The notes: generated from the sequence alone by a model not told the origin. Shown: positions 13,301-24,830, counted from the stretch's first letter. The stretch is 27,500 nt of DNA from Chondrilla cf. caribensis (GCA_964020155.1 OZ026548.1:5301397-5328896), one strand, 5' to 3'. Numbers and translations are program-made.

Positions 13301-16300
13301 TTATGAAACACTTTGCATCTCTTTGTATGCTCTGTAACCCTTGTTATTCAAGGTGGTGCTATGGCCAAATTTTGGCCATAGCACCACGGTCAATGTATGG
13401 GAGAGAATAGGTAAAATACACTTAGCACCATCTTGAATATCTCGTGGGAGAAGGGGCGTGTCACCCTGATATTTTCAACAAATCTAGTTGGAGATGTGAA
13501 CTAAGTTATGAAACACTTCCCATCACTTTGTGTACTCTGTAACCCTTGTTATTCAAAGTGGTGCTATGGCCAAATTTTGGCCATAGCACCATCTTGAATA
13601 TCTCGTGGGAGAGGGGGCGTGTCGCCCTGATATTTTCAATAAATCTAGTTGGAGATGTGAACTAAGTTATGAAACACTTCCCATCACTTTGTGTGCTCTG
13701 TAACCCTTGTTATTCAAGGTGGTGCTATGGCCAAATTTTGGCCATAGCACCACAGTCAATGTATGGGGGAGAATATGGAAAAAATACACTTAGCACCATC
13801 CTGCATATCTCGTGGGAGATGGGGTGTGTCACCCTGATATTTTCAACAAATCTAGTTGGAGATGTGAACTAAGTTATGAAACACTTCCCATCACTTTGTG
13901 TGCTCTGTAACCCTTGTTATTCAAGGTGGTGCTATGGCCAAATTTTGGCCGTAGCACCACAGTCAATGTATGGGGGAGAATATGGAAAAAATACACTTAG
14001 CACCATCCTGCATATCTCGTGGGAGATGGGGTGTGTCACCCTGATATTTTCAACAAATCTAGTTGGAGATGTGAACTAAGTTATGAAACACTTCCCATCA
14101 CTTTGTGTGCTCTGTAACCCTTGTTATTCAAGGTGGTGCTATGGCCAAATTTTGGCCGTAGCACCACAGTCAATGTATGGGGGAGAATATGGAAAAAATA
14201 CACTTAGCACCATCCTGCATATCTCGTGGGAGATGGGGTGTGTCACCCTGATATTTTCAACAAATCTAGTTGGAGATGTGAACTAAGTTATGAAACACTT
14301 CCATCACTTTGTGTGCTCTGTAACCCTTGTTATTCAAGGTGGTGCTATGGCCAAATTTTGGCCATAGCACCATCCTGCATATCTCGTGGGAGAGGGAGCG
14401 TGTCGCCCTGATATTTTCAATAAATCTAGTTGGAGATGTGAACTAAGTTATGAAACACTTCCCATCACTTTGTGTGCTCTGTAACCCTTGTTATTCAAGG
14501 TGGTGCTATGGCCAAATTTTGGTCATAGCACCATCCTGCATAGCTTGTGGGAGAGGGGGCATGTCGCCCTGATATTTTCAACAAACCTAACTGGAGATGT
14601 GAACTAAGTTATGAAACACTTTGCATCTCTTTGTATGCTCTGTAACCCTTGTTATTCAAGGTGGTGCTATGGCCAAATTTTGGCCATAGCACCACGGTCA
14701 ATGTATGGGAGAGAATAGGTAAAATACACTTAGCACCATCTTGAATATCTCGTGGGAGAAGGGGCGTGTCACCCTGATATTTTCAACAAATCTAGTTGGA
14801 GATGTGAACTAAGTTATGAAACACTTCCCATCACTTTGTGTACTCTGTAACCCTTGTTATTCAAAGTGGTGCTATGGCCAAATTTTGGCCATAGCACCAT
14901 CTTGAATATCTCGTGGGAGAGGGGGCGTGTCGCCCTGATATTTTCAATAAATCTAGTTGGAGATGTGAACTAAGTTATGAAACACTTCCCATCACTTTGT
15001 GTGCTCTGTAACCCTTGTTATTCAAGGTGGTGCTATGGCCAAATTTTGGCCATAGCACCACAGTCAATGTATGGGGGAGAATATGGAAAAAATACACTTA
15101 GCACCATCCTGCATATCTCGTGGGAGATGGGGTGTGTCACCCTGATATTTTCAACAAATCTAGTTGGAGATGTGAACTAAGTTATGAAACACTTCCCATC
15201 ACTTTGTGTGCTCTGTAACCCTTGTTATTCAAGGTGGTGCTATGGCCAAATTTTGGCCATAGCACCACAGTCAATGTATGGGGGAGAATATGGAAAAAAT
15301 ACACTTAGCACCATCCTGCATATCTCGTGGGAGATGGGGTGTGTCACCCTGATATTTTCAACAAATCTAGTTGGAGATGTGAACTAAGTTATGAAACACT
15401 TCCCATCACTTTGTGTGCTCTGTAACCCTTGTTATTCAAGGTGGTGCTATGGCCAAATTTTGGCCGTAGCACCACAGTCAATGTATGGGGGAGAATATGG
15501 AAAAAATACACTTAGCACCATCCTGCATATCTCGTGGGAGATGGGGTGTGTCACCCTGATATTTTCAACAAATCTAGTTGGAGATGTGAACTAAGTTATG
15601 AAACACTTCCCATCACTTTGTGTGCTCTGTAACCCTTGTTATTCAAGGTGGTGCTATGGCCAAATTTTGGCCGTAGCACCACAGTCAATGTATGGGGGAG
15701 AATATGGAAAAAATACACTTAGCACCATCCTGCATATCTCGTGGGAGATGGGGTGTGTCACCCTGATATTTTCAACAAATCTAGTTGGAGATGTGAACTA
15801 AGTTATGAAACACTTCCATCACTTTGTGTGCTCTGTAACCCTTGTTATTCAAGGTGGTGCTATGGCCAAATTTTGGCCATAGCACCATCCTGCATATCTC
15901 GTGGGAGAGGGAGCGTGTCGCCCTGATATTTTCAATAAATCTAGTTGGAGATGTGAACTAAGTTATGAAACACTTCCCATCACTTTGTGTGCTCTGTAAC
16001 CCTTGTTATTCAAGGTGGTGCTATGGCCAAATTTTGGCCATAGCACCACAGTCAATGTATGGGGGAGAATATGGAAAAAATACACTTAGCACCATCCTGC
16101 ATATCTCGTGGGAGATGGGGTGTGTCACCCTGATATTTTCAACAAATCTAGTTGGAGATGTGAACTAAGTTATGAAACACTTCCCATCACTTTGTGTGCT
16201 CTGTAACCCTTGTTATTCAAGGTGGTGCTATGGCCAAATTTTGGCCATAGCACCATCCTGCATATCTTGTGGGAGAGGGAGCGTGTCGCCCTGATATTTT

Positions 16301-19300
16301 CAATAAATCTAGTTGGAGATGTGAACTAAGTTATGAAACACTTCCCATCACTTTGTGTGCTCTGTAACCCTTGTTATTCAAGGTGGTGCTATGGCCAAAT
16401 TTTGGCCATAGCACCACAGTCAATGTATGGGGGAGAATATGGAAAAAATACACTTAGCACCATCCTGCATATCTCGTGGGAGATGGGGTGTGTCACCCTG
16501 ATATTTTCAAAAAATCTAGTTGGAGATGTGAACTAAGTTATGAAACACTTCCCATCACTTTGTGTGCTCTGTAACCCTTGTTATTCAAAGTGGTGCTATG
16601 GCCAAATTTTGGCCATAGCACCATCCTGCATATCTTGTGGGAGAGGGAGCGTGTCGCCCTGATATTTTCAATAAATCTAGTTGGAGATGTGAACTAAGTT
16701 ATGAAACACTTCCCATCACTTTGTGTGCTCTGTAACCCTTGTTATTCAAGGTGGTGCTATGGCCAAATTTTGGCCATAGCACCATCCTGCATAGCTCGTG
16801 GGAGAGGGGGCGTGTCGCCCTGATATTTTCAACAAACCTAACTGGAGATGTGAACTAAGTTATGAAACACTTTGCATCTCTTTGTATGCTCTGTAACCCT
16901 TGTTATTCAAGGTGGTGCTATGGCCAAATTTTGGCCATAGCACCACGGTCAATGTATGGGAGAGAATAGGTAAAATACACTTAGCACCATCTTGAATATC
17001 TCGTGGGAGAAGGGGCGTGTCACCCTGATATTTTCAACAAATCTAGTTGGAGATGTGAACTAAGTTATGAAACACTTCCCATCACTTTGTGTGCTCTGTA
17101 ACCCTTGTTATTCAAAGTGGTGCTATGGCCAAATTTTGGCCATAGCACCATCCTGCATAGCTCGTGGGAGAGGGGGCGTGTCGCCCTGATATTTTCAATA
17201 AATCTAGTTGGAGATGTGAACTAAGTTATGAAACACTTCCCATCACTTTGTATGCTCTGTAACCCTTGTTATTCAAGGTGGTGCTATGGCCAAATTTTGG
17301 CCATAGCACCACGGTCAATGTATGGGAGAGAATAGGTAAAATACACTTAGCACCATCTTGAATATCTCGTGGGAGAAGGGGCGTGTCACCCTGATATTTT
17401 CAACAAATCTAGTTGGAGATGTGAACTAAGTTATGAAACACTTCCCATCACTTTGTGTTCTCTGTAACCCTTGTTATTCAAAGTGGTGCTATGGCCAAAT
17501 TTTGGCCATAGCACCATCCTGCATATCTTGTGGGAGAGGGAGCGTGTCGCCCTGATATTTTCAATAAATCTAGTTGGAGATGTGAACTAAGTTATGAAAC
17601 ACTTCCCATCACTTTGTGTACTCTGTAACCCTTGTTATTCAAGGTGGTGCTATGGCCAAATTTTGGTCATAGCACCATCCTGTATAGCTTGTGGGAGAGT
17701 GGGCGTGTCGCCCTGATATTTTCAACAAACCTAACTGGAGATGTGAACTAAGTTATGAAACACTTTGCATCTCTTTGTATGCTCTGTAACCCTTGTTATT
17801 CAAGGTGGTGCTATGGCCAAATTTTGGCCATAGCACCACGGTCAATGTATGGGAGAGAATAGGTAAAATACACTTAGCACCATCTTGAATATCTCGTGGG
17901 AGAAGGGGCGTGTCACCCTGATATTTTCAACAAATCTAGTTGGAGATGTGAACTAAGTTATGAAATACTTCCCATCACTTTGTGTTCTCTGTAACCCTTG
18001 TTATTCTAGGTGGTGCTATGGCCAAATTTTGGCCATAGCACCATCCTGCATATCTCGTGGGAGAGGGAGCGTGTCGCCCTGATATTTTCAATAAATCTAG
18101 TTGGAGATGTGAACTAAGTTATGAAACACTTCCCATCACTTTGTGTGCTCTGTAACCCTTGTTATTCAAGGTGGTGCTATGGCCAAATTTTGGCCATAGC
18201 ACCACAGTCAATGTATGGGGGAGAATATGGAAAAAATACACTTAGCACCATCCTGCATATCTCGTGGGAGATGGGGTGTGTCACCCTGATATTTTCAACA
18301 AATCTAGTTGGAGGTGTGAACTAAGTTATGAAACACTTCCATCACTTTGTGTGCTCTGTAACCCTTGTTATTCAAGGTGGTGCTATGGCCAAATTTTGGC
18401 CATAGCACCATCCTGCATATCTTGTGGGAGAGGGAGCGTGTCGCCCTGATATTTTCAATAAATCTAGTTGGAGATGTGAACTAAGTTATGAAACACTTCC
18501 CATCACTTTGTGTGCTCTGTAACCCTTGTTATTCAAGGTGGTGCTATGGCCAAATTTTGGCCATAGCACCATCCTGCATAGCTTGTGGGAGAGGGGGCGT
18601 GTCGCCCTGATATTTTCAACAAACCTAACTGGAGATGTGAACTAAGTTATGAAACACTTTGCATCTCTTTGTATGCTCTGTAACCCTTGTTATTCAAGGT
18701 GGTGCTATGGCCAAATTTTGGCCATAGCACCACGGTCAATGTATGGGAGAGAATAGGTAAAATACACTTAGCACCATCTTGAATATCTTGTGGGAGAAGG
18801 GGCGTGTCACCCTGATATTTTCAACAAATCTAGTTGGAGATGTGAACTAAGTTATGAAACACTTCCCATCACTTTGTGTTCTCTGTAACCCTTGTTATTC
18901 TAGGTGGTGCTATGGCCAAATTTTGGCCATAGCACCATCCTGCATATCTCGTGGGAGAGGGAGCGTGTCGCCCTGATATTTTCAATAAATCTAGTTGGAG
19001 ATGTGAACTAAGTTATGAAACACTTCCCATCACTTTGTGTACTCTGTAACCCTTGTTATTCAAGGTGGTGCTATGGCCAAATTTTGGCCATAGCACCACA
19101 GTCAATGTATGGGAGAGAATATGGAAAAAAATACACTTAGCACCATCCTGCATATCTCGTGGGAGATGGGGTGTGTCACCCTGATATTTTCAACAAATCT
19201 AGTTGGAGATGTGAACTAAGTTATGAAACACTTCCCATCACTTTGTGTTCTCTGTAACCCTTGTTATTCAAGGTGGTGCTACGTATGGCCAAATTTTGGC

Positions 19301-19413
19301 CATAGCACCATCCTGCATATCTCGTGGGAGAGGGAGCGTGTCGCCCTGATATTTTCAACAAATCTAGTTGGAGATGTGAACTAAGTTATGAAACACTTCC
19401 CATCACTTTGTGT
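10318..19413 (-). repeat. Satellite family C, 207/161-bp monomers with a central palindrome
   Basis: About 48 monomers over 9.1 kb. The full unit is 207 bp (for example 10688 to 10895) and the short unit 160-161 bp (for example 11102 to 11262). Every unit has a near-perfect palindrome: arm TGGTGCTATGGCCAAA, one central T, and the complementary arm. The rest of the unit (TCAATGTATGGGGGAGAATA, TTAGCACCATCCTGCATA, CTCGTGGGAGAGGGGGCGTG, GATGTGAACTAAGTTATGAA, CTTCCCATCACTTTG) aligns in order with family A read on the opposite strand. C is therefore an A derivative lying in the A(-) orientation. Each 207-bp unit holds a 67-codon ORF because 207 is divisible by 3; I do not regard it as a gene. Confidence 0.93.
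10503..10611. repeat. Family C monomer carrying two palindromes
   Basis: The usual palindrome lies at 10503-10537. A second, identical one is at 10578-10610, replacing the TAGCACCA site of a normal monomer. CAGTCAATGTATGGGGGAG and an A-rich segment lie between them. I saw no other monomer with two palindromes. Confidence 0.9.
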
Positions 19414-19437
19414 ACTGACACAAAGTGATGGGAAGTG
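19394..19437. repeat. Fold-back junction between family C and family A
   Basis: A perfect inverted repeat with 20-bp arms (19394-19413 and 19418-19437, arm start CACTTCCCATCAC) and a 4-nt ACTG spacer. Family C sequence runs into its own reverse complement and then into A(+) at TGACACGCCCC. Confidence 0.9.
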
Positions 19438-20040
19438 ACACGCCCCTTCTCCCATGAGCTATGCAAAAAGGTGCTTAACGTTTTTGATCCCATACCTTCC
19501 CATACGTACATTAAAAAAGTATTAAGCACCTCCAGATGTAGTTAGGGTTTGGGACCACCTATGGAGATGAAAGTTGCTTCATGAGGTAGTATAGATCCAC
19601 AGCTAGGTCTCCATAAAATATCATGTTGACACGCCCCTTCTCCCATGAGCTACGCAAAAAGGTGCTTAACGTTTTTGATCCCATACCTTCCCATACATTA
19701 AAAATTATTAAGCACCTCCGGATGTAGTTAGAGTTTGGGACCACCTACGAAGATGAAAGTTGCTTCATGAGGTAGTATAGATCCACAGCTAGGTCTCCAT
19801 AAAATATCATGTTGACACGCCCCTTTTCCCATGAGCTACGCAAAAAGGTGCTTAACATTTTTGATCCTATACTCCACCATACATGGAAAAAATATTAAGC
19901 ACCTCCGGATGTAGTTAGGGTTTGGGACCACCTACGGAGATGAAAATTGTTTCATGAGGTAGTATAGATCCATAGCTAGGTCTCCATAAAATATCATGTT
20001 GACACGCCCCTTCTCCCATGAGCTATGCAAAAAGGTGCTT
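19438..20040 (+). repeat. Satellite family A, A2 subtype, right flank of the core
   Basis: About three monomers with CTCCGGATGTAGTTAG and AGCTAGGTCTCCATAAAAT, in the same orientation and subtype as 9166-10317 on the other side of family C. They are somewhat more diverged; GATCCATAGC/GATCCACAGC replaces GGTCCACAGC. Confidence 0.88.
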
Positions 20041-20660
20041 AACTCCACCATACATGGAAAAAATATTAAGCACCTTCCAATGTAGCTGGAGTTACAGGCC
20101 ACCTATTGAGATGGGAATTGTTTCAGAAGTTAGTTCACATCCCCAACTAGCTCTGTCTGAAATATCACATTGACACGCCCCCTCCCCCATGAGCTATGCA
20201 AAAAGGTGCTTAACGTTTTCTCTCCTATACTCCACCATACATTGAAAAATATTAAGCACCTTCCAATGTAGCTGGAGTTACAGGCCACCTATTGAGATGG
20301 GAGTTGTTTCAGAAGTTAGTTCACGTCCCCAACTAGCTCTGTCTGGAATATCACGTTGACACGTTCCCTCCCCCATGAGCTATGCAAAAAGGTGCTTAAC
20401 GTTTTCTCTCCTATACTCTCCCATACATTGAAAAAATGTTAAGCACCTTCCAATGTAGCTGGAGTTACGAGCCATCTATTGAGATTGGAATTGTTTCACA
20501 AGTTAGTTCACGTCCCCAACTAGCTCTGCCTGAAATATCACGTTGACACGCCCCCTCCCCCACGAGCTATGCAAAAAGGTGCTTAACGTTTTCTCTCCTA
20601 TACTCTCCCATACATTGAAAAAATGTTAAGCACCTTCCAATGTAGCTGGAGTTACAGGCT
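20041..20660 (+). repeat. Satellite family A, A1 subtype, right flank
   Basis: About three monomers with CCTTCCAATGTAGCTGGAG and CCACCTATTGAGATGG. They match the A1 block at 7668-9165, including the CCACCATACATGG variant. The block ends abruptly within a monomer at about 20658. Confidence 0.87.
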
Positions 20661-20672
20661 TCAATTACTTAA

Positions 20673-20691
20673 TAGAATTTTGATCCTCAAC
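20673..20691 (-). repeat. Family B fragment at an orientation switch
   Basis: TAGAATTTTGATCCTCAAC is the exact reverse complement of a segment inside family B monomers (for example near 5441-5461). It lies between A1(+) and A(-). Confidence 0.65.
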
Positions 20692-20692
20692 T

Positions 20693-21555
20693 AAATGGGA
20701 GAGTATAGGAGAGAAAACGTTAAGCAACGTGTCAACGTGATGTTTTAGGCAGACCTAGTTGGGAACGTGAACTAACTTCTGAAACAATTCCCATCTCAAT
20801 AGGTGGCCTGTAACTTCAGCTACATTGGAAGGTGCTTAACACTTAAGCACCTTTTTGCATAACTCATGGGAGAGGGGGTGTATCAACTTGATATTTTAGA
20901 CAGATATAGCTGAAGACATGAACTAACTTGTGAAGCAATTCCCATCTCCGTAGCTAACCCGTAACCCCAGCTACACTCGAAGGTGCTTAGTAATTTTTCA
21001 ATGTATGGGATAGTACGTATAGGAGAGAAAAGTGCTAAGTACCTTTTTGCATAACTCATGGGAGAGGGGGCGTGTCAACTTGATATTTTAGACAGATATA
21101 GTTGAAGACATGAACTAACTTTTAAAACAATTCTCATCTCCGTAACTAACCTGTAACCCTAGCTACATTTGGAGGTGCTTAATATTTTTTCAATGTATGG
21201 GAGAGTATAGGAGAGAAAATGCTAAGCACCTTTTTGCATAACTCATGGGAGAGGAGGCATGTCAACTTGATATTTTAAACAGATCTAGATGTAGACATGA
21301 ACTAACTTGTGAGACAATTTTCATCTCCGTAGCTAACCCGTAACTCCACCTACATTGGAAGGTGCTTATATTCTTTCAATGTATGGGGAGTATAGGAGAG
21401 AAAACACTAAGCACCTTTTGTATTACTCATAGAGGAGAGGGTGTGTCAACTTGATATTTTCCACTGACCTAACTGGGGGCATGAACTAACTTAGGAAACA
21501 ATTTCCATCTCAATAGGTGGCCCGTAGCCCCATCTATATTCGGAAGTGCTTGATA
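20693..21555 (-). repeat. Satellite family A, about 4.5 diverged monomers, - orientation
   Basis: The units read GGGAGAGTATAGGAGAGAAA, CTAAGCACCTTTTTGCATAAC, GTGTCAACTTGATATTTTA and CGTAGCTAACCCGTAA, as on the far left at 3626-4742. They are diverged and mark the right edge of the array. Confidence 0.87.
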
Positions 21556-21880
21556 TTGATCACCACAGCCACTCTGGTGTCCATGTGATGTGTCATAGCA
21601 CAAATACTAATGCATGTACACCCTCCTGGAGGTGATGCGGACCTAGTGATACCCAACAAGGTGTCTTTCATCGTTGCTCACAAAAGTTCCCCAGTGTCTA
21701 TATGATGCATACAACGGGATTCATAATAATACCTTTGTATGCATATTATTTCAATATAAGTGCTATAGTACTTGTGGTGACCACCCAGGTGATTTCACGT
21801 TCTGCTACAGTTTACTATGGGCTGCCCAGTGACCACATCTAACTCAACAACTCCAACATTGATGCATGTACACCCGGTGT
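21556..21880 (+). repeat. Diverged family B monomer next to the PIPOX promoter
   Basis: B landmarks occur in the B order: ATCACCACAGCCACTCTGGTG, AATGCATGTACACCCTCCTGGA, CCAGTGTCTATATGATGCAT, TTTCAATATAAGTG, CTTGTGGTGACCACCCAGGTGATTTCACG, then GGGCTGCCCAGTG. Divergence is much higher than within the 5141-7667 array, so this looks like an old single copy. Confidence 0.75.
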
Positions 21881-21899
21881 ACGTGAGTGGACAATTAAA

Positions 21900-21907
21900 T
21901 CACGTGA
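21900..21907. promoter_or_regulatory. CACGTG E-box upstream of PIPOX copy 1
   Basis: TCACGTGAC lies 36 bp before the ATG and is conserved in copy 2. CACGTG is the core for bHLH-zip factors such as USF and MiT/TFE; GTCACGTGAC is the known lysosomal CLEAR consensus. Its use here is inferred from position and conservation only. Confidence 0.45.
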
Positions 21908-21935
21908 CCATCACGGGGATACAATCTTGTTCGTA

Positions 21936-24792
21936 ATGGCCGCCCAAAGAGACCTCGTTTTCGACGTAACCGTCATTGGTGCCGGCATCGAAGGCAGTGC
22001 GACGGCGTATCAGCTGTCAAAGATGGGGAGTGGGAAGAAGATAGCTCTTGTAGAACAGGTATCGATATGGTACACGCGCGTAGTGACTATATTCGTACGT
22101 AATAACATTAGTAAGAGCATAGACACTCTATACTACCATGGTAAGAGGGTTGTACCAATCATAGATATTACTCGTAGTGCACGTAGAGCATCTATGGACC
22201 AATATGGTATTGGCCTATCGGTTATCGTCTTATTGGCCAATACTCTTTCATATCGGTATTGGCTGTATTGTTGCTGATATAGCCCATAATGAATTTCGCA
22301 TGTACACATTCGATTTAACGTCAGGTGTTGGTCATTTTCCTCTGAGTTCACTGCAATTTTGAGAATGTCCAATACAAGATTGCTTATTCTGAGTCATTTC
22401 AAAGTCTCTGAATTAGGACCCTCATTTCAACATTTGCGATTTGATCATGTAGTGTTTATGTGCCTTATTCTCGTGTACTACCACTGCTGAATTAGACTGG
22501 AATTGCCTGGTATCTTGATGTCTATTTATTTGGACAATTACGCACGTCACTTGTGGGCAAATTAATTGCAACGTTTCGTCCTCTTGGGCTTCTTCAGCCA
22601 ATGCTTACAAAACTTGTGTGACAACAAAACTTGATAGGTGTGTAGTGATGGGCTCTGATTGGTTGTCATTACACACCTATCAAGTTTTGTTGTCACACGT
22701 AGTTGCTGTAACAAGTGAGGTGTGTAATTGTCCAAATAAATAGACATCGATCTATTAAACAGCAGTGTCAACTAACTTCTATCATAATGCCCTGATATAT
22801 GCCTTAAAAGTTTAAAATATGATAGAGATCGATATGCGTTATTTTGAGGAAATCCTAACAGCTTATTTGACCCTCCTGCTGTAGTTCAATGTTGGTCATG
22901 GTCGAGGGAGCTCCACTGGAGAATCACGCGTAACGCGAATGGGTTACTTCAAGTTACTCTACACTAAAATGATGAAGGAGTGCTTCTCCCTTTGGGGAGA
23001 GTTGGAGCTGGAGTCCGGGAAGGATATATATCTGTGAGTTGTAGGCAATGTACGCACTATGTCCTTGTGAACAGGGAGTTGTGGAGTGCTTATAGGATGT
23101 AAGTGGTCCTTGTGAACAGGAAGTTGTGAAGTGGTTGTAGGATGTAAGTGGTCCTTGCGAACAGGAAGTTGTGGAGTGGTTGTAGGATGTGAGTGGTCCT
23201 TGTGAACAGGAAGTTGTGGAGTGGTTGTAAGAGTAGCCTGTACTTGTGAACAGGAAGTTGTGAAGTGGTTGTAAGTTATAGCTTTGTCCATAATTAGTGA
23301 GAGTATGTGTTATGAGTCTGTCCAATCTCATGCATATGAATATAGACCAACCGGACAGATGACATTTGGACCTGGTGAATCCGATAGTCCTTGGAGTATC
23401 CAGGTCATTATTGATACATTGGATGCACAAGGACTGCCTCACGAAATACTGGATGCCGAAGAGACCACAAGACGTTTTCCCGTCCTGAAGCAGCTTCCCA
23501 GCGACTACAAGTGTGTTGTAGAAGAACACGCTGGAATTCTTAGAGTTCCCAAAGCACTGGGGGCTTTTCAGGTAATTGTGGAACTTTGATTGATGCAGTG
23601 TGGTCTCTAGGCCATTGTTAACAGGTACACTACCGTCTTTATTGAGCCACAAACTAGGCCTTGCAATAATGGTAAAGCCTACCTTGTGTTGCCTCAAATG
23701 TGGGAAAATTGTGTAATTATACATTGTAAAAATTTCCCACTATTGTGTGTGTATTGTGTTGTAGTGGGGCTAGTACATATTAGTAGGATATGTGCTGCAG
23801 TGGGACTAATGCACATTATGTGTACTAGTGCTATGTTTCAGCCATCAAGAGCAGTCTAAGAAGAGATTGTTAGGAGAATAGAGGGATGAATGGAAGTTGG
23901 ACATGACTCCTTCTCCCCTCCTATTCTGCACCTTTGGGGGCATGGGATACTCTGCATCCAGCCTTTATCGAATCCAATCCCATGTCTCCCCTCTGCTTGG
24001 GACATGCATTGGAGGCTCAAAGTCTGAGACCTCAATTCATTCCTCAATTCCTTTTTTTTTCCTGTTGCTACATAACATCTAATGATTGTGCAACTATTCT
24101 GGGGGTGTCCAAATCATTAATTAATTCCTCAATTCCTGCATCCTGCTGATTTAGTACTACTGAAATGCTCACACCAATACAGTCCCACTTATTATTAAAG
24201 TCATCATATTTTGATTAATTTGTGTGTTTCAAAGTCCTGTATTTAATGGAAACTATAATTATTAAAAAATTAAAAAATAATGTATAGAATTATGCTGCAG
24301 TGGGGCTAGTATATAGTTTATGAATGTGTTCAGTATTGGATGTGTTTGTGCTGTGGTTCCTACAGGGAGAGTTTGTGAAGAATGGTGGTGTGATCTTGGA
24401 GAACTGTAAAGTAGAGAAAATAGTGCCAGGATCAATCGTGAAGCTACACACGTCAAAAGGTATCGTCACAACCAGAAAACTCGTCATTACAGCTGGTGAG
24501 TAGTAAATTATTGTAAATATTACGTATGTGTTCTGTGTGTGCAAATCTGTTATATACATATTATTATATAGTATTTAGTACATTGTATCACCAAATAAAG
24601 TATATACATATATACTGAGTATTTATTTATTGTAAGATTCAATATGTTTGTTTGCATTGATATGTTTGTGCTAGGAGTGTGGGCACCTCCTCTATTGAAG
24701 TCAATTGGACTGGATCTACCACTGAAGGTGATGTTCTGATTAGTGAAAGGCATGCACATGCACGCACACACATATACACACACGCACGCACG

Positions 24793-24830
<38 letters not shown>

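Noticed and set aside
10688..18324. Repeated 67-codon ORF (MKHFPSLCVLCNPCYS...) on the + strand in each long C monomer
   Set aside because: The ORF exists because the monomer is 207 bp (69 codons) with one stop. It spans the palindrome and is lost in short units. No family is recognised, and the substitutions do not look codon-aware.
10318..19413. CRISPR-like regular palindromic repeats
   Set aside because: The spacers are homologous to each other and 125-170 bp long, the host is an animal, and there are no cas genes. This is satellite DNA.
3424..21555. CENP-B box in the satellite monomers
   Set aside because: The only TTCG-containing candidate (TTTCGGATGCATGC in family B) does not fit NTTCGNNNNANNCGGGN.
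22954..23724. 256-codon minus-strand ORF with [14 protein letters not shown] repeats
   Set aside because: It covers the 45-bp minisatellite, lies antisense to PIPOX exons 2 and 3, and resembles no known protein.
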